Below, in pieces: positions 27,827-38,235 of a stretch of 64,000 bases of DNA (position 1 is the stretch's first letter; each line of letters begins with the position of its first letter). The stretch comes from Odoribacter sp. (GTDB lineage Bacteria; Bacteroidota; Bacteroidia; Bacteroidales; Muribaculaceae). Location of the stretch: assembly GCA_023663145.1 (NCBI GenBank), contig JAMPHZ010000015.1:1-64000 (forward strand). The letters run 5' to 3'. Under the pieces are notes generated by a model. That model saw only the letters and a list, made by a program, of their open reading frames with translations. It was not told the origin of the DNA and made no database searches. The position numbers and the translations under genes are program-made.

Positions 27827-27834
27827 CAAAGTTA
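27827..27834 (-). promoter_or_regulatory. -7 element next to the tamL start
   Basis: TAACTTTG on the minus strand at 27827-27834. With a transcription start six to eight bases downstream, the mRNA would begin at or next to the ATG (27819). The -33 region (27855-27858) is weak. Confidence 0.55.
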
Positions 27835-27872
27835 CAAATTTCTGACATATCTGTCATCTGTCGGCATGTGTT

Positions 27873-28325
27873 TTAACAGTCGCGGGAGGCTAACGAGTCC
27901 GCGGTTGCAGGATCAAGATGGCGCAACGGTACCATCACGAAGGGCCTGAGATGGGCTTTGGGATGTGGCAGTGTCAGTTGTGCGGTGTGAAGAATGATTC
28001 TGTCTATGTCAATTATGTCAATGTCAATAGGGCGGTCACAGTAGGTGCCGTCGTGGTTGCGGTGGGGCGCGCCGTGTCCTATGCGCTGCTCTATTTCATG
28101 AGTTATGTCAAGAACGTGCTCCGGCGATATCACAGTCTGTATGTCGATCATTACTCCGCGGTTAAGGAACGGATGAGTAGATTCGTATCCCCACGGTTCT
28201 GTCTCGATACACGGTGAGCAGGTAATGCGCGCTCCGGGAAAGGCATCGGCAATCAGGGCGACCGCCCGGGCAATCAATGCCTCGCGGTCGCCCTGATTAG
28301 AGCCTATGTTGAGATGTATGCGCAT
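27873..28325 (-). CDS. folK: 2-amino-4-hydroxy-6-hydroxymethyldihydropteridine pyrophosphokinase
   Basis: Transfers pyrophosphate from ATP to hydroxymethyl-dihydropterin in folate synthesis. 150 residues, normal for FolK: LNIGSNQGDRE at the start, ETEPWGYESTHPFLN, and the metal and pterin motif DRPIDIDIIDI, then LPHPKAHLRPFVMVPL. The ATG overlaps the infB stop (TGATG), so it is translated with infB. A longer open frame to 28418 runs into infB and is not needed. Confidence 0.93.
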   Translation of the reverse strand: MRIHLNIGSNQGDREALIARAVALIADAFPGARITCSPCIETEPWGYESTHPFLNRGVMIDIQTVISPEHVLDITHEIEQRIGHGAPHRNHDGTYCDRPIDIDIIDIDRIILHTAQLTLPHPKAHLRPFVMVPLRHLDPATADSLASRDC

Positions 28326-31309
28326 CAAAGTGATGTGCGTGCCACTTCCACTTCCTCGAATCCTTCTACGAAGTCGCCAACCTTGATGTCGTTGAACCCG
28401 GCGATTGACAGACCACAATCGTAACCTGATGAAACTTCCTTGACATCATCCTTGAAGCGCTTGAGTGACCCGAGCTCACCGGTATATCGTACGATACCGT
28501 CGCGGATAAGCCGCACGCGTGATGAGCGTTTGAGTTTTCCTTCGCGCACAATAGCGCCGGCAATGGTGCCGACTTTGCTGATATGGTAAGTTTCGAGCAC
28601 TTCGGCCGAGCCTGTGATTTCCTCCTTGATTTCGGGAGCGAGCATGCCGGCCATGGCGTCTTTTACTTCTTCGATAGCCTGATAGATCACAGAATAGAGG
28701 CGTATCTGCACACCTTTGCTTTCGGCAGCACGGCGGGCAGCCAGCGAGGGGCGCACCTGGAAGCCTACGATTATGGTGTGGTCGTCTGCTGATGCAAGTG
28801 TCACATCGCTCTCCGAGATTTCGCCTACAGCCTTGTGTATGACGTTAACCTGGATTTCCTCGGTCGAGAGTTTGATAAGCGAGTCGCTCAAGGCCTCGAT
28901 TGAACCGTCAACGTCGCCTTTGACTATGATATTGAGCTCGTGGAAGTTGCCGATAGCGCGGCGGCGGGCTATTTCTTCAAGTGTGAGGCCAACCTGGGTG
29001 CGCAGGCCTTGCTCACGCTGTAACTGCTCACGTTTAGATGCTATTTCGCGGGCTTCCTGCTCGGTCTCCATCACGTTGAATGTGTCACCTGCCTGCGGCG
29101 CTCCGTTAAGACCGAGGATAAGAGCCGGGGTGGCAGGACCTGCCTCGCGGATGCGTTGGTTGCGTTCGTTGAACATCGCCTTGATGCGGCCGAAGTGGTT
29201 GCCGGCAAGCACTATGTCGCCTATGCGGAGGGTGCCGTTCTGTACGAGCACATTGGCAACGTAACCGCGACCTTTGTCAAGGGTTGACTCTATGATGGTA
29301 CCTGTGGCCTTGCGATCGGGATTCGCCTTGAGATCAAGCATTTCTGCCTCAAGCAGCACTTTCTCCATGAGGTCTTCCACACCGATGCCTTTCTTGGCTG
29401 ATATGTCCTGTGACTGGTACTTGCCGCCCCATTCCTCCACGAGGTAGTTCATGGCAGCGAGTTCTTCCTTGATTTTGTCAGGATTAGCGTGCGGCTTGTC
29501 GATCTTGTTGATAGCGAATACAATGGGTACACCGGCTGCTGTGGCATGGTTTATGGCCTCCACGGTCTGTGGCATGACGTTGTCATCAGCGGCCACAATG
29601 ATTATACAAAGGTCAGTTACCTTGGCTCCTCGCGCACGCATGGCGGTGAACGCTTCGTGGCCGGGCGTGTCAAGGAAAGTGATATGACGCCCGTCAGGTA
29701 GGGTCACACTGTACGAACCTATGTGCTGGGTGATGCCGCCGGCTTCGCCTGCGATAACGTTGGCCTTACGTATGTAGTCGAGCAACGATGTCTTGCCGTG
29801 GTCGACGTGGCCCATGACAGTTACGATTGGCGGGCGTGGAACCAAGTCTTCCTCTGAGTCTTCTTCCTGGTGTATGGCGTCGACAACTTCGGCCGATACA
29901 TACTCGGTGCGGAAGCCAAACTCATCGGCTACTATATTGATTGTTTCTGCGTCGAGGCGTTGGTTGATTGAGACCATCACACCAAGATTCATACAAGTGG
30001 CTATAACCTGGTTGATGGGTACGTTCATCATCACAGCGAGGTCGTTTGCTGTAACGAACTCGGTGAGTTGCAGGGTCTTGTTCTCTTCTGCTTCGTGAGC
30101 CGAAGCCTCGCGCATGCGTTCGGCCACAGCCTCACGCTTCTCTTTACGCCACTTGGCGCCCTTTTTGAGCCCCTTGTCCTTGGCCGTGAGGCGGGCGAGG
30201 GTTTCCTTAACTTGCTTTGATACGTCTTCCTCGGTAACTTCGGGTGTTACGGGGCGGCGTGATGCCGGGCGGTCTTTTGCGCCTCGGTTATTATTGTTTC
30301 CACCGGGCCGGTTATTGTTGCCCGGACCGTTCTGACGGCCGCTACCTTGTGAGCCACGGTGGTTGTCTGAGCTTTGGCGGGGGCGGTCTTCGGCTTGGCG
30401 TCCTGCCTTTTCAATGTCAACCTTGTCTTTACCGGCTATGCGCTTGCGCTTTTTGCGGTCACCTGTAGCGGTTGTGTCGCCTGGCTTGTTGCCGCGGCGG
30501 TCGTCTTTGCCTTTCTTCTTGGGGCGTGTTGTCTGGTTAAGAGCTGCCAGGTCGATTTTGCCTACAATATTGAGCGAAAGAGCCGGACGCTCGCCACCGG
30601 GTTTGAACACCTCAGCCTCGTCAGCAGGAACGGTTTCGGCGGCTGCTTCGGCAGGTGCGGGAACAGGCTCTGTAACTTTAGGTGTCTGATGATCCTCGGC
30701 TTTGGGACTCTCTGTTTTAGGCGCCTCTTTTTTTGCGGTTTCTACCTTGGCCGGCTCTGGTTTTGGCATCTCTACCTTGGCCGGCTCGGCCTTGATTTCT
30801 GCTTTCGGAGCCTCAGCCTTGGGTGCGGCCTTGGGTGCGGCCGGCTTGGATTCAACATTATGAGTCTCAGCCTTTGGCATGCTGTCTGTAGCTTCAGGTG
30901 CCTTTGTATCCTTTACTGCAGGCTCTGCATCGGGCTTGGGCTGGGGTTTGGGTTCAGGCTTTTTTGCAGCCACTGGATTGCCGTTGCGGTCAAGTTCGAT
31001 CTTGCCTAAGATGCGCGGAGTGCGCTGGGGCTCGTCAGTCAGCACCGGTGAGCTTGCAGTAGCCTCGGGTTTCTTGGCCGCTTCGTGAGCCTTGCGGGGC
31101 TCGGCTGGGGCGGCTTTGGTGGTGCCACCTATGATTTTAATGTCTTTACCGGGCATGAATTTGCTCGCCAGCATAGTCACGATATCATCCTCAACACGTG
31201 TGTTGGGACTTTCTTCTATGCTGATACCTTTTTCGCTCAAGTAGCTGAATACAGTGGGAAGTGCCACGTTCAGTTCCTTTGCGACGGTGCTGATTTTTGT
31301 TTTCGCCAT
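28325..31309 (-). CDS. infB: Translation initiation factor IF-2
   Basis: A 994-residue GTPase that places fMet-tRNA on the ribosome. Residues 1-55 are the IF2-N domain. Residues about 60-390 are a long low-complexity linker rich in Pro, Ala, Lys and Glu, ending in a Gly/Asn/Arg patch. The G domain carries [17 protein letters not shown] and NKID. Domains II to IV follow and end EVEVARTS. The linker is longer than in E. coli, as is common in Bacteroidetes. It follows nusA by 29 bases. Confidence 0.97.
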   Translation of the reverse strand: MAKTKISTVAKELNVALPTVFSYLSEKGISIEESPNTRVEDDIVTMLASKFMPGKDIKIIGGTTKAAPAEPRKAHEAAKKPEATASSPVLTDEPQRTPRILGKIELDRNGNPVAAKKPEPKPQPKPDAEPAVKDTKAPEATDSMPKAETHNVESKPAAPKAAPKAEAPKAEIKAEPAKVEMPKPEPAKVETAKKEAPKTESPKAEDHQTPKVTEPVPAPAEAAAETVPADEAEVFKPGGERPALSLNIVGKIDLAALNQTTRPKKKGKDDRRGNKPGDTTATGDRKKRKRIAGKDKVDIEKAGRQAEDRPRQSSDNHRGSQGSGRQNGPGNNNRPGGNNNNRGAKDRPASRRPVTPEVTEEDVSKQVKETLARLTAKDKGLKKGAKWRKEKREAVAERMREASAHEAEENKTLQLTEFVTANDLAVMMNVPINQVIATCMNLGVMVSINQRLDAETINIVADEFGFRTEYVSAEVVDAIHQEEDSEEDLVPRPPIVTVMGHVDHGKTSLLDYIRKANVIAGEAGGITQHIGSYSVTLPDGRHITFLDTPGHEAFTAMRARGAKVTDLCIIIVAADDNVMPQTVEAINHATAAGVPIVFAINKIDKPHANPDKIKEELAAMNYLVEEWGGKYQSQDISAKKGIGVEDLMEKVLLEAEMLDLKANPDRKATGTIIESTLDKGRGYVANVLVQNGTLRIGDIVLAGNHFGRIKAMFNERNQRIREAGPATPALILGLNGAPQAGDTFNVMETEQEAREIASKREQLQREQGLRTQVGLTLEEIARRRAIGNFHELNIIVKGDVDGSIEALSDSLIKLSTEEIQVNVIHKAVGEISESDVTLASADDHTIIVGFQVRPSLAARRAAESKGVQIRLYSVIYQAIEEVKDAMAGMLAPEIKEEITGSAEVLETYHISKVGTIAGAIVREGKLKRSSRVRLIRDGIVRYTGELGSLKRFKDDVKEVSSGYDCGLSIAGFNDIKVGDFVEGFEEVEVARTSL

Positions 31310-31338
31310 ATATTGTTGTTGTATTGCTTCTATGTTTA

Positions 31339-32595
31339 TTAGTCTTCGAATTCGGCCTTGAGTATCGCGATGACATTGTCTACGGTCGACTCTTCAAGGT
31401 CGGCCTGCTCGATTAGCATTTCGCGTGGGGCGTTGAGTACGTTCTTGGCGGTGATGCAGCCGATGCTCTTGAGGGCTTCGATTACCCAATCGTCAATTTC
31501 GTCTTTGAATTCGTCAAGGTAGATATCTTCCTCAACGGTCTCCTCAGTGTCGCGGTATACGTCGATAACATATCCGGTGAGCATTGATGCAAGTTTTATA
31601 TTGAGGCCGTTCTTGCCAATGGCAAGCGATACCTGATCGGGATGCAGGATGACCTCGGCTTTCTTTTCTTCCTCGTCAATGCGCATCGATGTGATCTTCG
31701 CGGGTGAGAGAGCACGCTGTATGAAGAGCTGGGGGTTGGCAGTATAGTTAATTACGTCGATGTTCTCATTGCGTAATTCGTGCACGATACCATGGATACG
31801 CGATCCTTTCACGCCCACACAGGCTCCTACAGGGTCAATGCGGTCATCATAGCTCTCTACGGCTATCTTTGCACGTTCACCCGGAATGCGGGCCACGGCG
31901 CGTATCACGATAAGGCCGTCATGGATCTCGGGTACCTCAAGTTCGAACAAGCGGCGCAGGAATTGCTCGTTGGTGCGCGATACAGTGATCTTGGGGTTGT
32001 TGTTCTTGTTGTCGACATTGGCAACTACGGCGCGCACGGTCTCACCCTTGCGGAAATAGTCGCCGGGTATTGACTCGCTCTTGGGCAGGAGCAACTCGTT
32101 CTTGTCGTCGTCAAGCAGCAATGTCTCGCGTGACCAGGTCTGATATACCTCACCGCTTACGAGCTCGCCCTCAAGTTCCTTGAATTTGTTGTACACGGCC
32201 TCTTTCTGCAGGTCGAGTATCTTGCTCTGTAGGGTCTGGCGCAGGGTAAGGATCGCGCGGCGGCCGAATTTCTCGAAGATTATTTCCTTGGTGTGTTCCT
32301 CGCCTACTTCGGCTTCGGGGTCGTTATCGGCGCGTGCGTCGCTAAGTGAAATCTGCAGGTTGGGGTTCTCTACCTCGCCGTCGGGCACAACTGTGAGGTT
32401 CTGGAATATCTGCACATCGCCCTTGTCGGGATTGAGAATCACGTCAAGATTCTCATCTGTGCCGAACATTTTGGCGAGCACGTTGCGGAATGACTCCTCG
32501 AGCACGCTTATCATTGTCGATTTGTCAATGTTCTTGAGTTCTTTGAACTCGGCGAACTGTTCCACCATGTTGGGAGTTTCCTCTTTCTTAGCCAT
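31339..32595 (-). CDS. nusA: Transcription termination/antitermination factor NusA
   Basis: A 418-residue NusA. The N-terminal RNA-polymerase domain (residues 1-130), S1 domain (about 135-205, [18 protein letters not shown]) and two KH domains ([14 protein letters not shown] and [13 protein letters not shown]) are present. A C-terminal helix-hairpin-helix-like part ([16 protein letters not shown]...) is shorter than the double acidic repeat of E. coli. Second gene of rimP-nusA-infB-folK. Confidence 0.97.
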   Translation of the reverse strand: MAKKEETPNMVEQFAEFKELKNIDKSTMISVLEESFRNVLAKMFGTDENLDVILNPDKGDVQIFQNLTVVPDGEVENPNLQISLSDARADNDPEAEVGEEHTKEIIFEKFGRRAILTLRQTLQSKILDLQKEAVYNKFKELEGELVSGEVYQTWSRETLLLDDDKNELLLPKSESIPGDYFRKGETVRAVVANVDNKNNNPKITVSRTNEQFLRRLFELEVPEIHDGLIVIRAVARIPGERAKIAVESYDDRIDPVGACVGVKGSRIHGIVHELRNENIDVINYTANPQLFIQRALSPAKITSMRIDEEEKKAEVILHPDQVSLAIGKNGLNIKLASMLTGYVIDVYRDTEETVEEDIYLDEFKDEIDDWVIEALKSIGCITAKNVLNAPREMLIEQADLEESTVDNVIAILKAEFED

Positions 32596-32609
32596 TGTTG
32601 CTATATATC

Positions 32610-33080
32610 TTATTTAAAATTAATAACGTAGGTGACTGACTTGCAGCTGTCGGGATCGAATGTCTGCGGCACGTTCTCTATGACGGGGCGCTTGGCTCCC
32701 TCGGGCTTTATCTTGGTCGGCACTTCCACTGTGAACCGGCCGTCTTCGGCTACATCGACCAATATACCCTTGACCTTGCGGCCGTCACGGGTGAGTACCT
32801 CTACTTCGTTGCCGATGTTCTTGAGATATTGGCCACGCACCTTGAACGGCGCTGTGAGTCCGGCTGAGCCTACCTCAAGCTCATAATCTTCTGTGTCACG
32901 GTCAAAAACTTCCTCGATGCGGCGTGTGAGTGCGGCGCATGTGTCTATATCAATGCCGGCAGGAGAGTCAATCTCTACCGTGATCTCGTTGGAGGGCGTT
33001 ATTTTTACGTCGACCAGAAATGTCTCGGAACCTTCGATGAATTCTTCTACAGTGCGGGTCAGTAGCTGCTTGTCTATCAT
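32610..33080 (-). CDS. rimP: Ribosome maturation factor RimP
   Basis: A 156-residue RimP needed for 30S subunit maturation. It shows the N-terminal domain with ITVEIDSPAGIDIDTCAALTRRIE and the conserved YELEVGSAGLTAPFK (SPGL-like) stretch, followed by a Sm-like domain. First gene of the operon, preceded by a consensus promoter and a hairpin that may act as an attenuator. Confidence 0.95.
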   Translation of the reverse strand: MIDKQLLTRTVEEFIEGSETFLVDVKITPSNEITVEIDSPAGIDIDTCAALTRRIEEVFDRDTEDYELEVGSAGLTAPFKVRGQYLKNIGNEVEVLTRDGRKVKGILVDVAEDGRFTVEVPTKIKPEGAKRPVIENVPQTFDPDSCKSVTYVINFK

Positions 33081-33090
33081 TTTATGTATC

Positions 33091-33123
33091 TAAATAAAAG
33101 GAGGAAGCCGCCCGGCCTCCTCC
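33091..33123 (-). promoter_or_regulatory. Possible attenuator hairpin in the rimP-nusA-infB leader
   Basis: On the minus strand, a GC-rich 10-bp stem with one mismatch (33114-33123 with 33100-33109, four-base loop) is followed by TTTTATTTA (33099-33091). This has the form of an intrinsic terminator, yet it lies between the promoter (33142-33173) and the rimP ATG (33080). NusA affects pausing and termination, so feedback control of the operon is a plausible inference. Confidence 0.55.
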
Positions 33124-33141
33124 AACTCGTTGAAGATGCTG

Positions 33142-33173
33142 CAAAGTTACAGATTTTTACACGTAAATCCAAA
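33142..33173 (-). promoter_or_regulatory. Consensus promoter of the rimP-nusA-infB-folK operon
   Basis: On the minus strand, TTTG (33170-33173), 20 bases and TAACTTTG (33142-33149). A perfect match. The leader is about 55 bases. Confidence 0.85.
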
Positions 33174-33349
33174 TTTTTATGCCACTTCACGGTCATTATA
33201 CATATAAATTTAACGCTGCAAGTGATTCATTAGATATAATTAACACTGTGTGCGCATTTATGAAACGGCCTCAGGCTTTTAACGACCATCTTTGTATATT
33301 CATGAACTTACTGTAGCTCTCAGTTGTCTTTTATGTAAAGTCTTGCATT

Positions 33350-34885
33350 ATGTTTCAACTATTTTCAATACTATTTGCGGGCATCCCATGTTCTACAGCC
33401 GTTGATCTTTCTCATTTCATTGGCGACAGCACGGGTGCCTCTCAGGTTATTGCCGCTACGATCATGCGGGTAGTGGATTGGGTGCTCGGTATATTCGGAC
33501 TCGATCATAACCAGACAATCGTGACGTTCCTTTATGCCGCTGTTGTATTCGGTGTGGCATGTGTCGTGGGATGGATAGTCCAGTTTATTGTATATCATGC
33601 AGTAAGGGTGGTGGCAAAGAGATGGAATAACGATACTTACCAGGAACTGCGTGATGTGAATTTTTTTCAGAAGGCGTGCCGGATGATTCCTGCACTGGTA
33701 TTCCTGATACTTATTCAGTTCACTCTTTCAGCCCACAATTCATTAAGTTCATGGTTGTCGCGCATCACATGGATATATGTGGTATACGTCACGGCCGCAG
33801 CTTTTGCTGCCCTTATCAACGGTGTGTGGAAACATGTCGACTCTCACGAGAATAAACGCAAATTGCCGTTAAAAGGCCTTGCCCAGTTGGCCAAGGGTAT
33901 TGTATGGCTGATAGCGGCTATTGTGATCGTGGCGATTATTGTAGATAAGTCCCCGGGCTCGCTCCTGGCCGGGCTTGGAGCTTTCTCAGCCGTGCTGATG
34001 TTGATATTCAAGGATAATATCCTGGGACTGGTGGCAGGTCTGCAGCTGTCTGAAAATGACAGCCTGCATGTGGGCGACTGGATTGCCGTGAAAGGTACCG
34101 ATGCCAACGGCACAGTTCAGGAAGTGACCCTCACCTCGGTAAAAGTTCTCAATTGGGACAAGACCACAACAACCCTGCCTCCCTATAGCCTCGTGAGCGG
34201 CAGCTTCACCAATTACCGCACCATGCAGAAGAGCAATACAAGGCGTATCTGCAGGTCGTTCATGATTGATGCCGATTCTGTGCTCCCGGCTACACCTGAA
34301 ATGTTGAAGAATATAGCCGCAATTCCGCTCATGAAAGATTATATAGCCAAGAAAATTGAGCAGCGTGCAGCAGGCAAGGTCGCCGATGTCAATAATCCCG
34401 CGGGATTGCCTGATGGCACCATTGACACCAATCTGGGACTCTTCCGGGCTTATATGAAGCTGTGGCTTGATAATAATGATGACATCTCGCATGTCGACAC
34501 TTGTTTCGTCTCTACTCTGCCGCAGACAGCAACCGGTATACCGTTCCAGGTATACTGCTTCACCAACACGTCGCAGTGGTTGCCATATGAGGCTATCCAG
34601 GACTCTGTTTTCGAACATCTCGCCGCTATGCTCAGCGCATTTCAGTTATATACGTTCGAGAATCCTTCAGGCCGCGATACGGTTGTCGATGGATTCCTCA
34701 GCCCGGGTGGTGACATTGATCAGGTATTCGGCGTGCCGTATCCATTTTTCCAGAATCCTGACGCGCCCGACTCCCCGAGGTCAACACGCGACTTCGACCG
34801 CACTCCGCTCAAGGCGGCAGACTCGCTTAAACCGGCACCTGTCTCTCCGTCAGCAAAGCCGGCAGGCGATGGCAAAGACAATTGA
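33350..34885 (+). CDS. MscS-family mechanosensitive channel (YbdG-like)
   Basis: A 511-residue inner-membrane channel. Five hydrophobic segments are visible between residues 30 and 230. The pore-lining helix and beta domain follow (GLGAFSAVLMLIFKDNILGLVAGLQL, then GDWIAV, VTLTSVKV.NWDKTT). The insert after the beta domain and the overall length fit the YbdG/miniconductance group rather than short MscS. It protects against osmotic downshock. The C-terminal tail is Pro/Asp/Ser-rich, and the last 36 bases overlap the end of menA on the other strand. A weak -7 element (CATCTTTG, 33287-33294) lies upstream. Confidence 0.9.
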   Translation: MFQLFSILFAGIPCSTAVDLSHFIGDSTGASQVIAATIMRVVDWVLGIFGLDHNQTIVTFLYAAVVFGVACVVGWIVQFIVYHAVRVVAKRWNNDTYQELRDVNFFQKACRMIPALVFLILIQFTLSAHNSLSSWLSRITWIYVVYVTAAAFAALINGVWKHVDSHENKRKLPLKGLAQLAKGIVWLIAAIVIVAIIVDKSPGSLLAGLGAFSAVLMLIFKDNILGLVAGLQLSENDSLHVGDWIAVKGTDANGTVQEVTLTSVKVLNWDKTTTTLPPYSLVSGSFTNYRTMQKSNTRRICRSFMIDADSVLPATPEMLKNIAAIPLMKDYIAKKIEQRAAGKVADVNNPAGLPDGTIDTNLGLFRAYMKLWLDNNDDISHVDTCFVSTLPQTATGIPFQVYCFTNTSQWLPYEAIQDSVFEHLAAMLSAFQLYTFENPSGRDTVVDGFLSPGGDIDQVFGVPYPFFQNPDAPDSPRSTRDFDRTPLKAADSLKPAPVSPSAKPAGDGKDN

Positions 34886-35722
34886 GTACATGCACATAAG
34901 CACCGAGGTCATGCCCAGTAGCGGCGTGAGTGAAGCTCCACGCCGCCGGCGCATGGCACGGGAAATGCATATCGCACACACTATGCATGCGGCCGGCACT
35001 ATCAGCCATGCGCTGCCTGCCTTGATCCACACCGGCAGCATGAGACAAGAGGCTGCAAGGGCATTCAAAGGATATAGAAATTCCATTGTCTCTCGCCCCC
35101 ATCTCACAGCTAAAGTGCGTTTATTTACGGCACGATCATCCTCTACGTCTCGATAGTTGTTGACAATAAGCACATTGGCGCCTAAAAGTCCGATTGAAAG
35201 GCCCCCTAAGGCAACCTCAAGGTTCCAACTCAGAGTCTCAACATAGTAGGTCATGGTCACAGGCACAAGCCCGAAAAATACAATTACAGCAACCTCGCCC
35301 CAACCGTTGGTCGATAGCGGATAAGGACCGGTACTGTAAGCAAAAACACCTGCGCCTACGGCCGCTCCCACAGCCAGCAGCCACCATCCGCCCCAACCCA
35401 CAAGGCTAAGCCCGAGACATCCGGCCACCCCGAGAGTTACACATATGGCACGTCGCATGGCACGGGGAGTGATGTCGCCTTCGGTTACGCCTCGACGCGG
35501 TCCTTCGCGCCCGCAGCGGTCACGCCCGGCGGTATAGTCAAAATATTCGTTGGCGAAGTTTGAGGCTATCTGGCACGCGATAGCGAACGCCATGCATATC
35601 ACAAGCGGCACAATGTTCACGTTGTCATTCAGAAAATTATATCCAAGAGCGGTGACAACACCGGCTACCGACACCGGCAGTGTGCGAAGGCGCATAGCCT
35701 CTATCCATGCATGTAGATTCAT
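34850..35722 (-). CDS. menA: 1,4-dihydroxy-2-naphthoate polyprenyltransferase
   Basis: An integral-membrane UbiA-family enzyme of 290 residues that prenylates DHNA in menaquinone synthesis. The first Asp motif is NEYFDYTAGRDR (about residue 58) and the second NNYRDVEDDRAVNKRTLAVR (about 188). About eight hydrophobic segments are present. Its ATG overlaps the stop of the histidine kinase by four bases, so it is the last gene of the coaX-to-menA operon. Confidence 0.95.
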   Translation of the reverse strand: MNLHAWIEAMRLRTLPVSVAGVVTALGYNFLNDNVNIVPLVICMAFAIACQIASNFANEYFDYTAGRDRCGREGPRRGVTEGDITPRAMRRAICVTLGVAGCLGLSLVGWGGWWLLAVGAAVGAGVFAYSTGPYPLSTNGWGEVAVIVFFGLVPVTMTYYVETLSWNLEVALGGLSIGLLGANVLIVNNYRDVEDDRAVNKRTLAVRWGRETMEFLYPLNALAASCLMLPVWIKAGSAWLIVPAACIVCAICISRAMRRRRGASLTPLLGMTSVLMCMYSIVFAIACRLC

Positions 35723-36948
35723 TTCTTGATTAAGGGCAGCTCCACCCTGAAGGTAGTGCCTTGGTCAATTACTGAGTTTTTTACAAAAATCGCGCCACCG
35801 TGGTATTGCTCCACGATACGTTTCGCTAAGGCCAGGCCAAGACCCCAACCTCGGCTTTTGGTGGTGAAGCCGGGTTGGAACACGCTCTTGAAATTCTTGC
35901 GTGGAATGCCTTTTCCGGTGTCACGCACCTCCACATAGGCTTTGTCGCCTTCGGTTCCCGCAGTGACTGTGATGCATCCCTGGCCATCCATGGCGTCAAC
36001 GGCATTCTTTATAAGGTTCTCCATGACCCATTCAAATAGCGGGGCGCAGGCCAATACGTCTATTTCTGTGTCGGGCGGCAGTTCGGCGGTGAGTTCGATA
36101 CGCCGCGAGATGCGTGTCGACATATAGTTCACCGCACCGAGCACTATACCTGCAAGGTCTGCGGCCGTCATCTGTGGCACCGACCCGATCTTTGAGAAAC
36201 GTGATGCTATGGTACTAAGACGGTTCACATCTTTATTCAGCTCTTTCATGGTGTCGCGGTCGACACCCATCTCAGGCAGCAGTTCCATCCATGCCATCAG
36301 TGATGATATCGGAGTGCCGAGCTGATGCGCGGTCTCTTTTGACAATCCCACCCACACTCGGTTCTGCTCGGCACGCTTGGTCGAAAGCATGGCAAAATAT
36401 ACCACGGCAACAAAAGCGATCATTACGGCCAGTACTATATAGGGGTAAAAGCTGAGTCGCTTTAGCAGTGTGGAATCTTCGTAGTAGAGATGTTGGGTCA
36501 TTCCTGAACCCGCATCAATATCTATGACATTTGTGGTATGGCTCAATGCTTCAAGTTTCTTTTCAAGGAAGCTTTTGTTTACCGGAGTGAGCACACCGGG
36601 ATTGAGTGAGTCAATCGGCTGGGGCAGATCGAAGTTGCGCTGTTGCAGGATATTGCCGGCATCGTCGGTCAGCAGCACCGGTATAGTCGTATTACTTTCT
36701 ATTATGCGGAGCAGAAAATCAATGTCGATTGCGCCGCCGTTGTCTCCTGAGCCTCCATCAGCCACCGTATTGATGATTTCACGGGTGGCGTCAGCCCAGA
36801 TTTCCATGCGGATGCGTTCTTGTTGCGACAGATCGCGCACAAGTCCGGTAGATATTACGATGAACATTGCCACCACTGCAGCCGCTGTCACCAGAAAGGC
36901 GGGCTTGCCGTAGCGCATCATGGCCGATAATGTCGACAGGCGGGGCAT
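35719..36948 (-). CDS. Sensor histidine kinase
   Basis: A 409-residue membrane kinase with no partner regulator beside it. Two transmembrane helices (about residues 16-33 and 170-190) enclose a periplasmic sensor of about 135 residues. The H box is KETAHQLGTPISSLM (phospho-acceptor His about 215), the N box ENLIKNAVDAM, the G boxes DTGKGIPRKNFKSVFQPGF and GWGLGLALAKRI. No HAMP or receiver domain is seen. Its start and the CNNM gene stop overlap by one base (TGATG). Confidence 0.92.
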   Translation of the reverse strand: MPRLSTLSAMMRYGKPAFLVTAAAVVAMFIVISTGLVRDLSQQERIRMEIWADATREIINTVADGGSGDNGGAIDIDFLLRIIESNTTIPVLLTDDAGNILQQRNFDLPQPIDSLNPGVLTPVNKSFLEKKLEALSHTTNVIDIDAGSGMTQHLYYEDSTLLKRLSFYPYIVLAVMIAFVAVVYFAMLSTKRAEQNRVWVGLSKETAHQLGTPISSLMAWMELLPEMGVDRDTMKELNKDVNRLSTIASRFSKIGSVPQMTAADLAGIVLGAVNYMSTRISRRIELTAELPPDTEIDVLACAPLFEWVMENLIKNAVDAMDGQGCITVTAGTEGDKAYVEVRDTGKGIPRKNFKSVFQPGFTTKSRGWGLGLALAKRIVEQYHGGAIFVKNSVIDQGTTFRVELPLIKK

Positions 36949-38231
36949 CAGTCGTCGGCTTCAGGTTTGGTAATGGCCTCAACACGTATGAGTTCAAGGC
37001 GGTTGGCGCTTTTGCGTACTATTTCCATCTCATAGTCTCCCAGCACCACTTTCTGTCCCTGTGCCGGCAGCGTACCCGTTGAGAAGAGTATGTAGCCGGC
37101 AATTGTCTGATAGTCGTCTTCCTCGGGTAAGTCAAGGTCAAACGCCTCATTTATAGCCGCGATCTCGCAACGCCCCGAGAATTCATATACGCCGGGGGAT
37201 ATGCACCGCTGGGTCAGGCGTGATGAGTCATGCTCGTCCTGGATGTCGCCGAAGATTTCTTCCACAAGATCCTCAAGTGATACCAGGCCCGCTGTGCCGC
37301 CGAATTCGTCTACCACCACGGCCAATGATTTCTTTTGTTGCAGCAACCGCCGCATTAGCTTGTTGGCAAGCATGTTCTCGGGAGCGTAGAGCACGGGCTT
37401 GATGTGCTCGGTCCAGTCAGCGTCTGGATCGAATAATTCGCTCACATGTATATACCCTATGATATTGTCTATGTCGTCTCTGTAAACGATGATCTTTGAG
37501 CGCCCCGATGATGTGAAGAGGTCACTTAGACTGTCGCGCGATGTAGTCTCGACGTTCACCGCCACAAGTTCGTTGCGCGGTGTCATGCAGTCACGCAGAT
37601 GGGTCGACGAGAAGTCAAGCGCGTTTTGGAATATCTTCACCTCATTTTCCACCTCTTTATTCTTTTCCTCAAGATCATCAATATTTGATTCAAGGAAGTC
37701 GTTCAGCTCTCCTACCGAAATGACCCTCAGGCGAGGTGTTCCTCCTTTGATACCGCACATCTTCATGAGTAGTCGCGACAGTGCGGTAGACAGCCATGAG
37801 ACAGGGTAGAAAAGAAGATAAAAGATAAAGACCGGCAGTGCGAATATCTTGAGGGAGTTGTTGGGATTGATGCGGAATATGGTCTTGGGTATGAACTCGC
37901 CTGCGATTAATATCACACCTGTGGAGATCAGGGTCTGACATAGAAGCACAAGCGCTGCCGATGACATCCATTGCTCAAGCCATGGCTCTATAAGCTTCGC
38001 TGCTCCCATGCCGTAGACCACAAGCATCACATTGTTGCCGACAAGGATTGATGAGATGAAAAACTCGCCGTTGGCATAGAAACGGTCAATTATGCGCGAT
38101 ATGAATCCGCCGCGTGCCACGTCAAGTTCGGCACGCACGCGGTCTGATGTCACAAAGGCTATCTCGACACCTGAGAAAAGAGCCGAGAACATCAATGATA
38201 CAATTGTGATTATAATCCAGGAGGTATCCAT
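36948..38231 (-). CDS. CNNM/CorC-type hemolysin-family transporter-associated protein
   Basis: A 427-residue protein of the CNNM (DUF21) family, linked to magnesium or other divalent-cation efflux. Residues 1-190 form the DUF21 membrane domain with four hydrophobic segments (FSGVEIAFVTSDRVRAE near the start). A CBS pair (about 210-330, MTPRNELVAVN and VVVDEFGGTAGLVSLEDLVEEIFGDI) follows, then the C-terminal CorC_HlyC domain. It starts four bases after lptC. Confidence 0.92.
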   Translation of the reverse strand: MDTSWIIITIVSLMFSALFSGVEIAFVTSDRVRAELDVARGGFISRIIDRFYANGEFFISSILVGNNVMLVVYGMGAAKLIEPWLEQWMSSAALVLLCQTLISTGVILIAGEFIPKTIFRINPNNSLKIFALPVFIFYLLFYPVSWLSTALSRLLMKMCGIKGGTPRLRVISVGELNDFLESNIDDLEEKNKEVENEVKIFQNALDFSSTHLRDCMTPRNELVAVNVETTSRDSLSDLFTSSGRSKIIVYRDDIDNIIGYIHVSELFDPDADWTEHIKPVLYAPENMLANKLMRRLLQQKKSLAVVVDEFGGTAGLVSLEDLVEEIFGDIQDEHDSSRLTQRCISPGVYEFSGRCEIAAINEAFDLDLPEEDDYQTIAGYILFSTGTLPAQGQKVVLGDYEMEIVRKSANRLELIRVEAITKPEADD

Positions 38232-38235
38232 CGGT

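Noticed and set aside
30374..31009. 211-codon open frame on the + strand inside infB
   Set aside because: It lies opposite the low-complexity, GC-biased linker of infB. It has no start context, no family motif and Cys/Leu-rich shadow composition.
34467..35156. 229-codon open frame on the + strand over the mscS end and menA
   Set aside because: It is antisense to menA, whose motifs are clear, and its product is Ser/Arg/Thr-rich with no domain.
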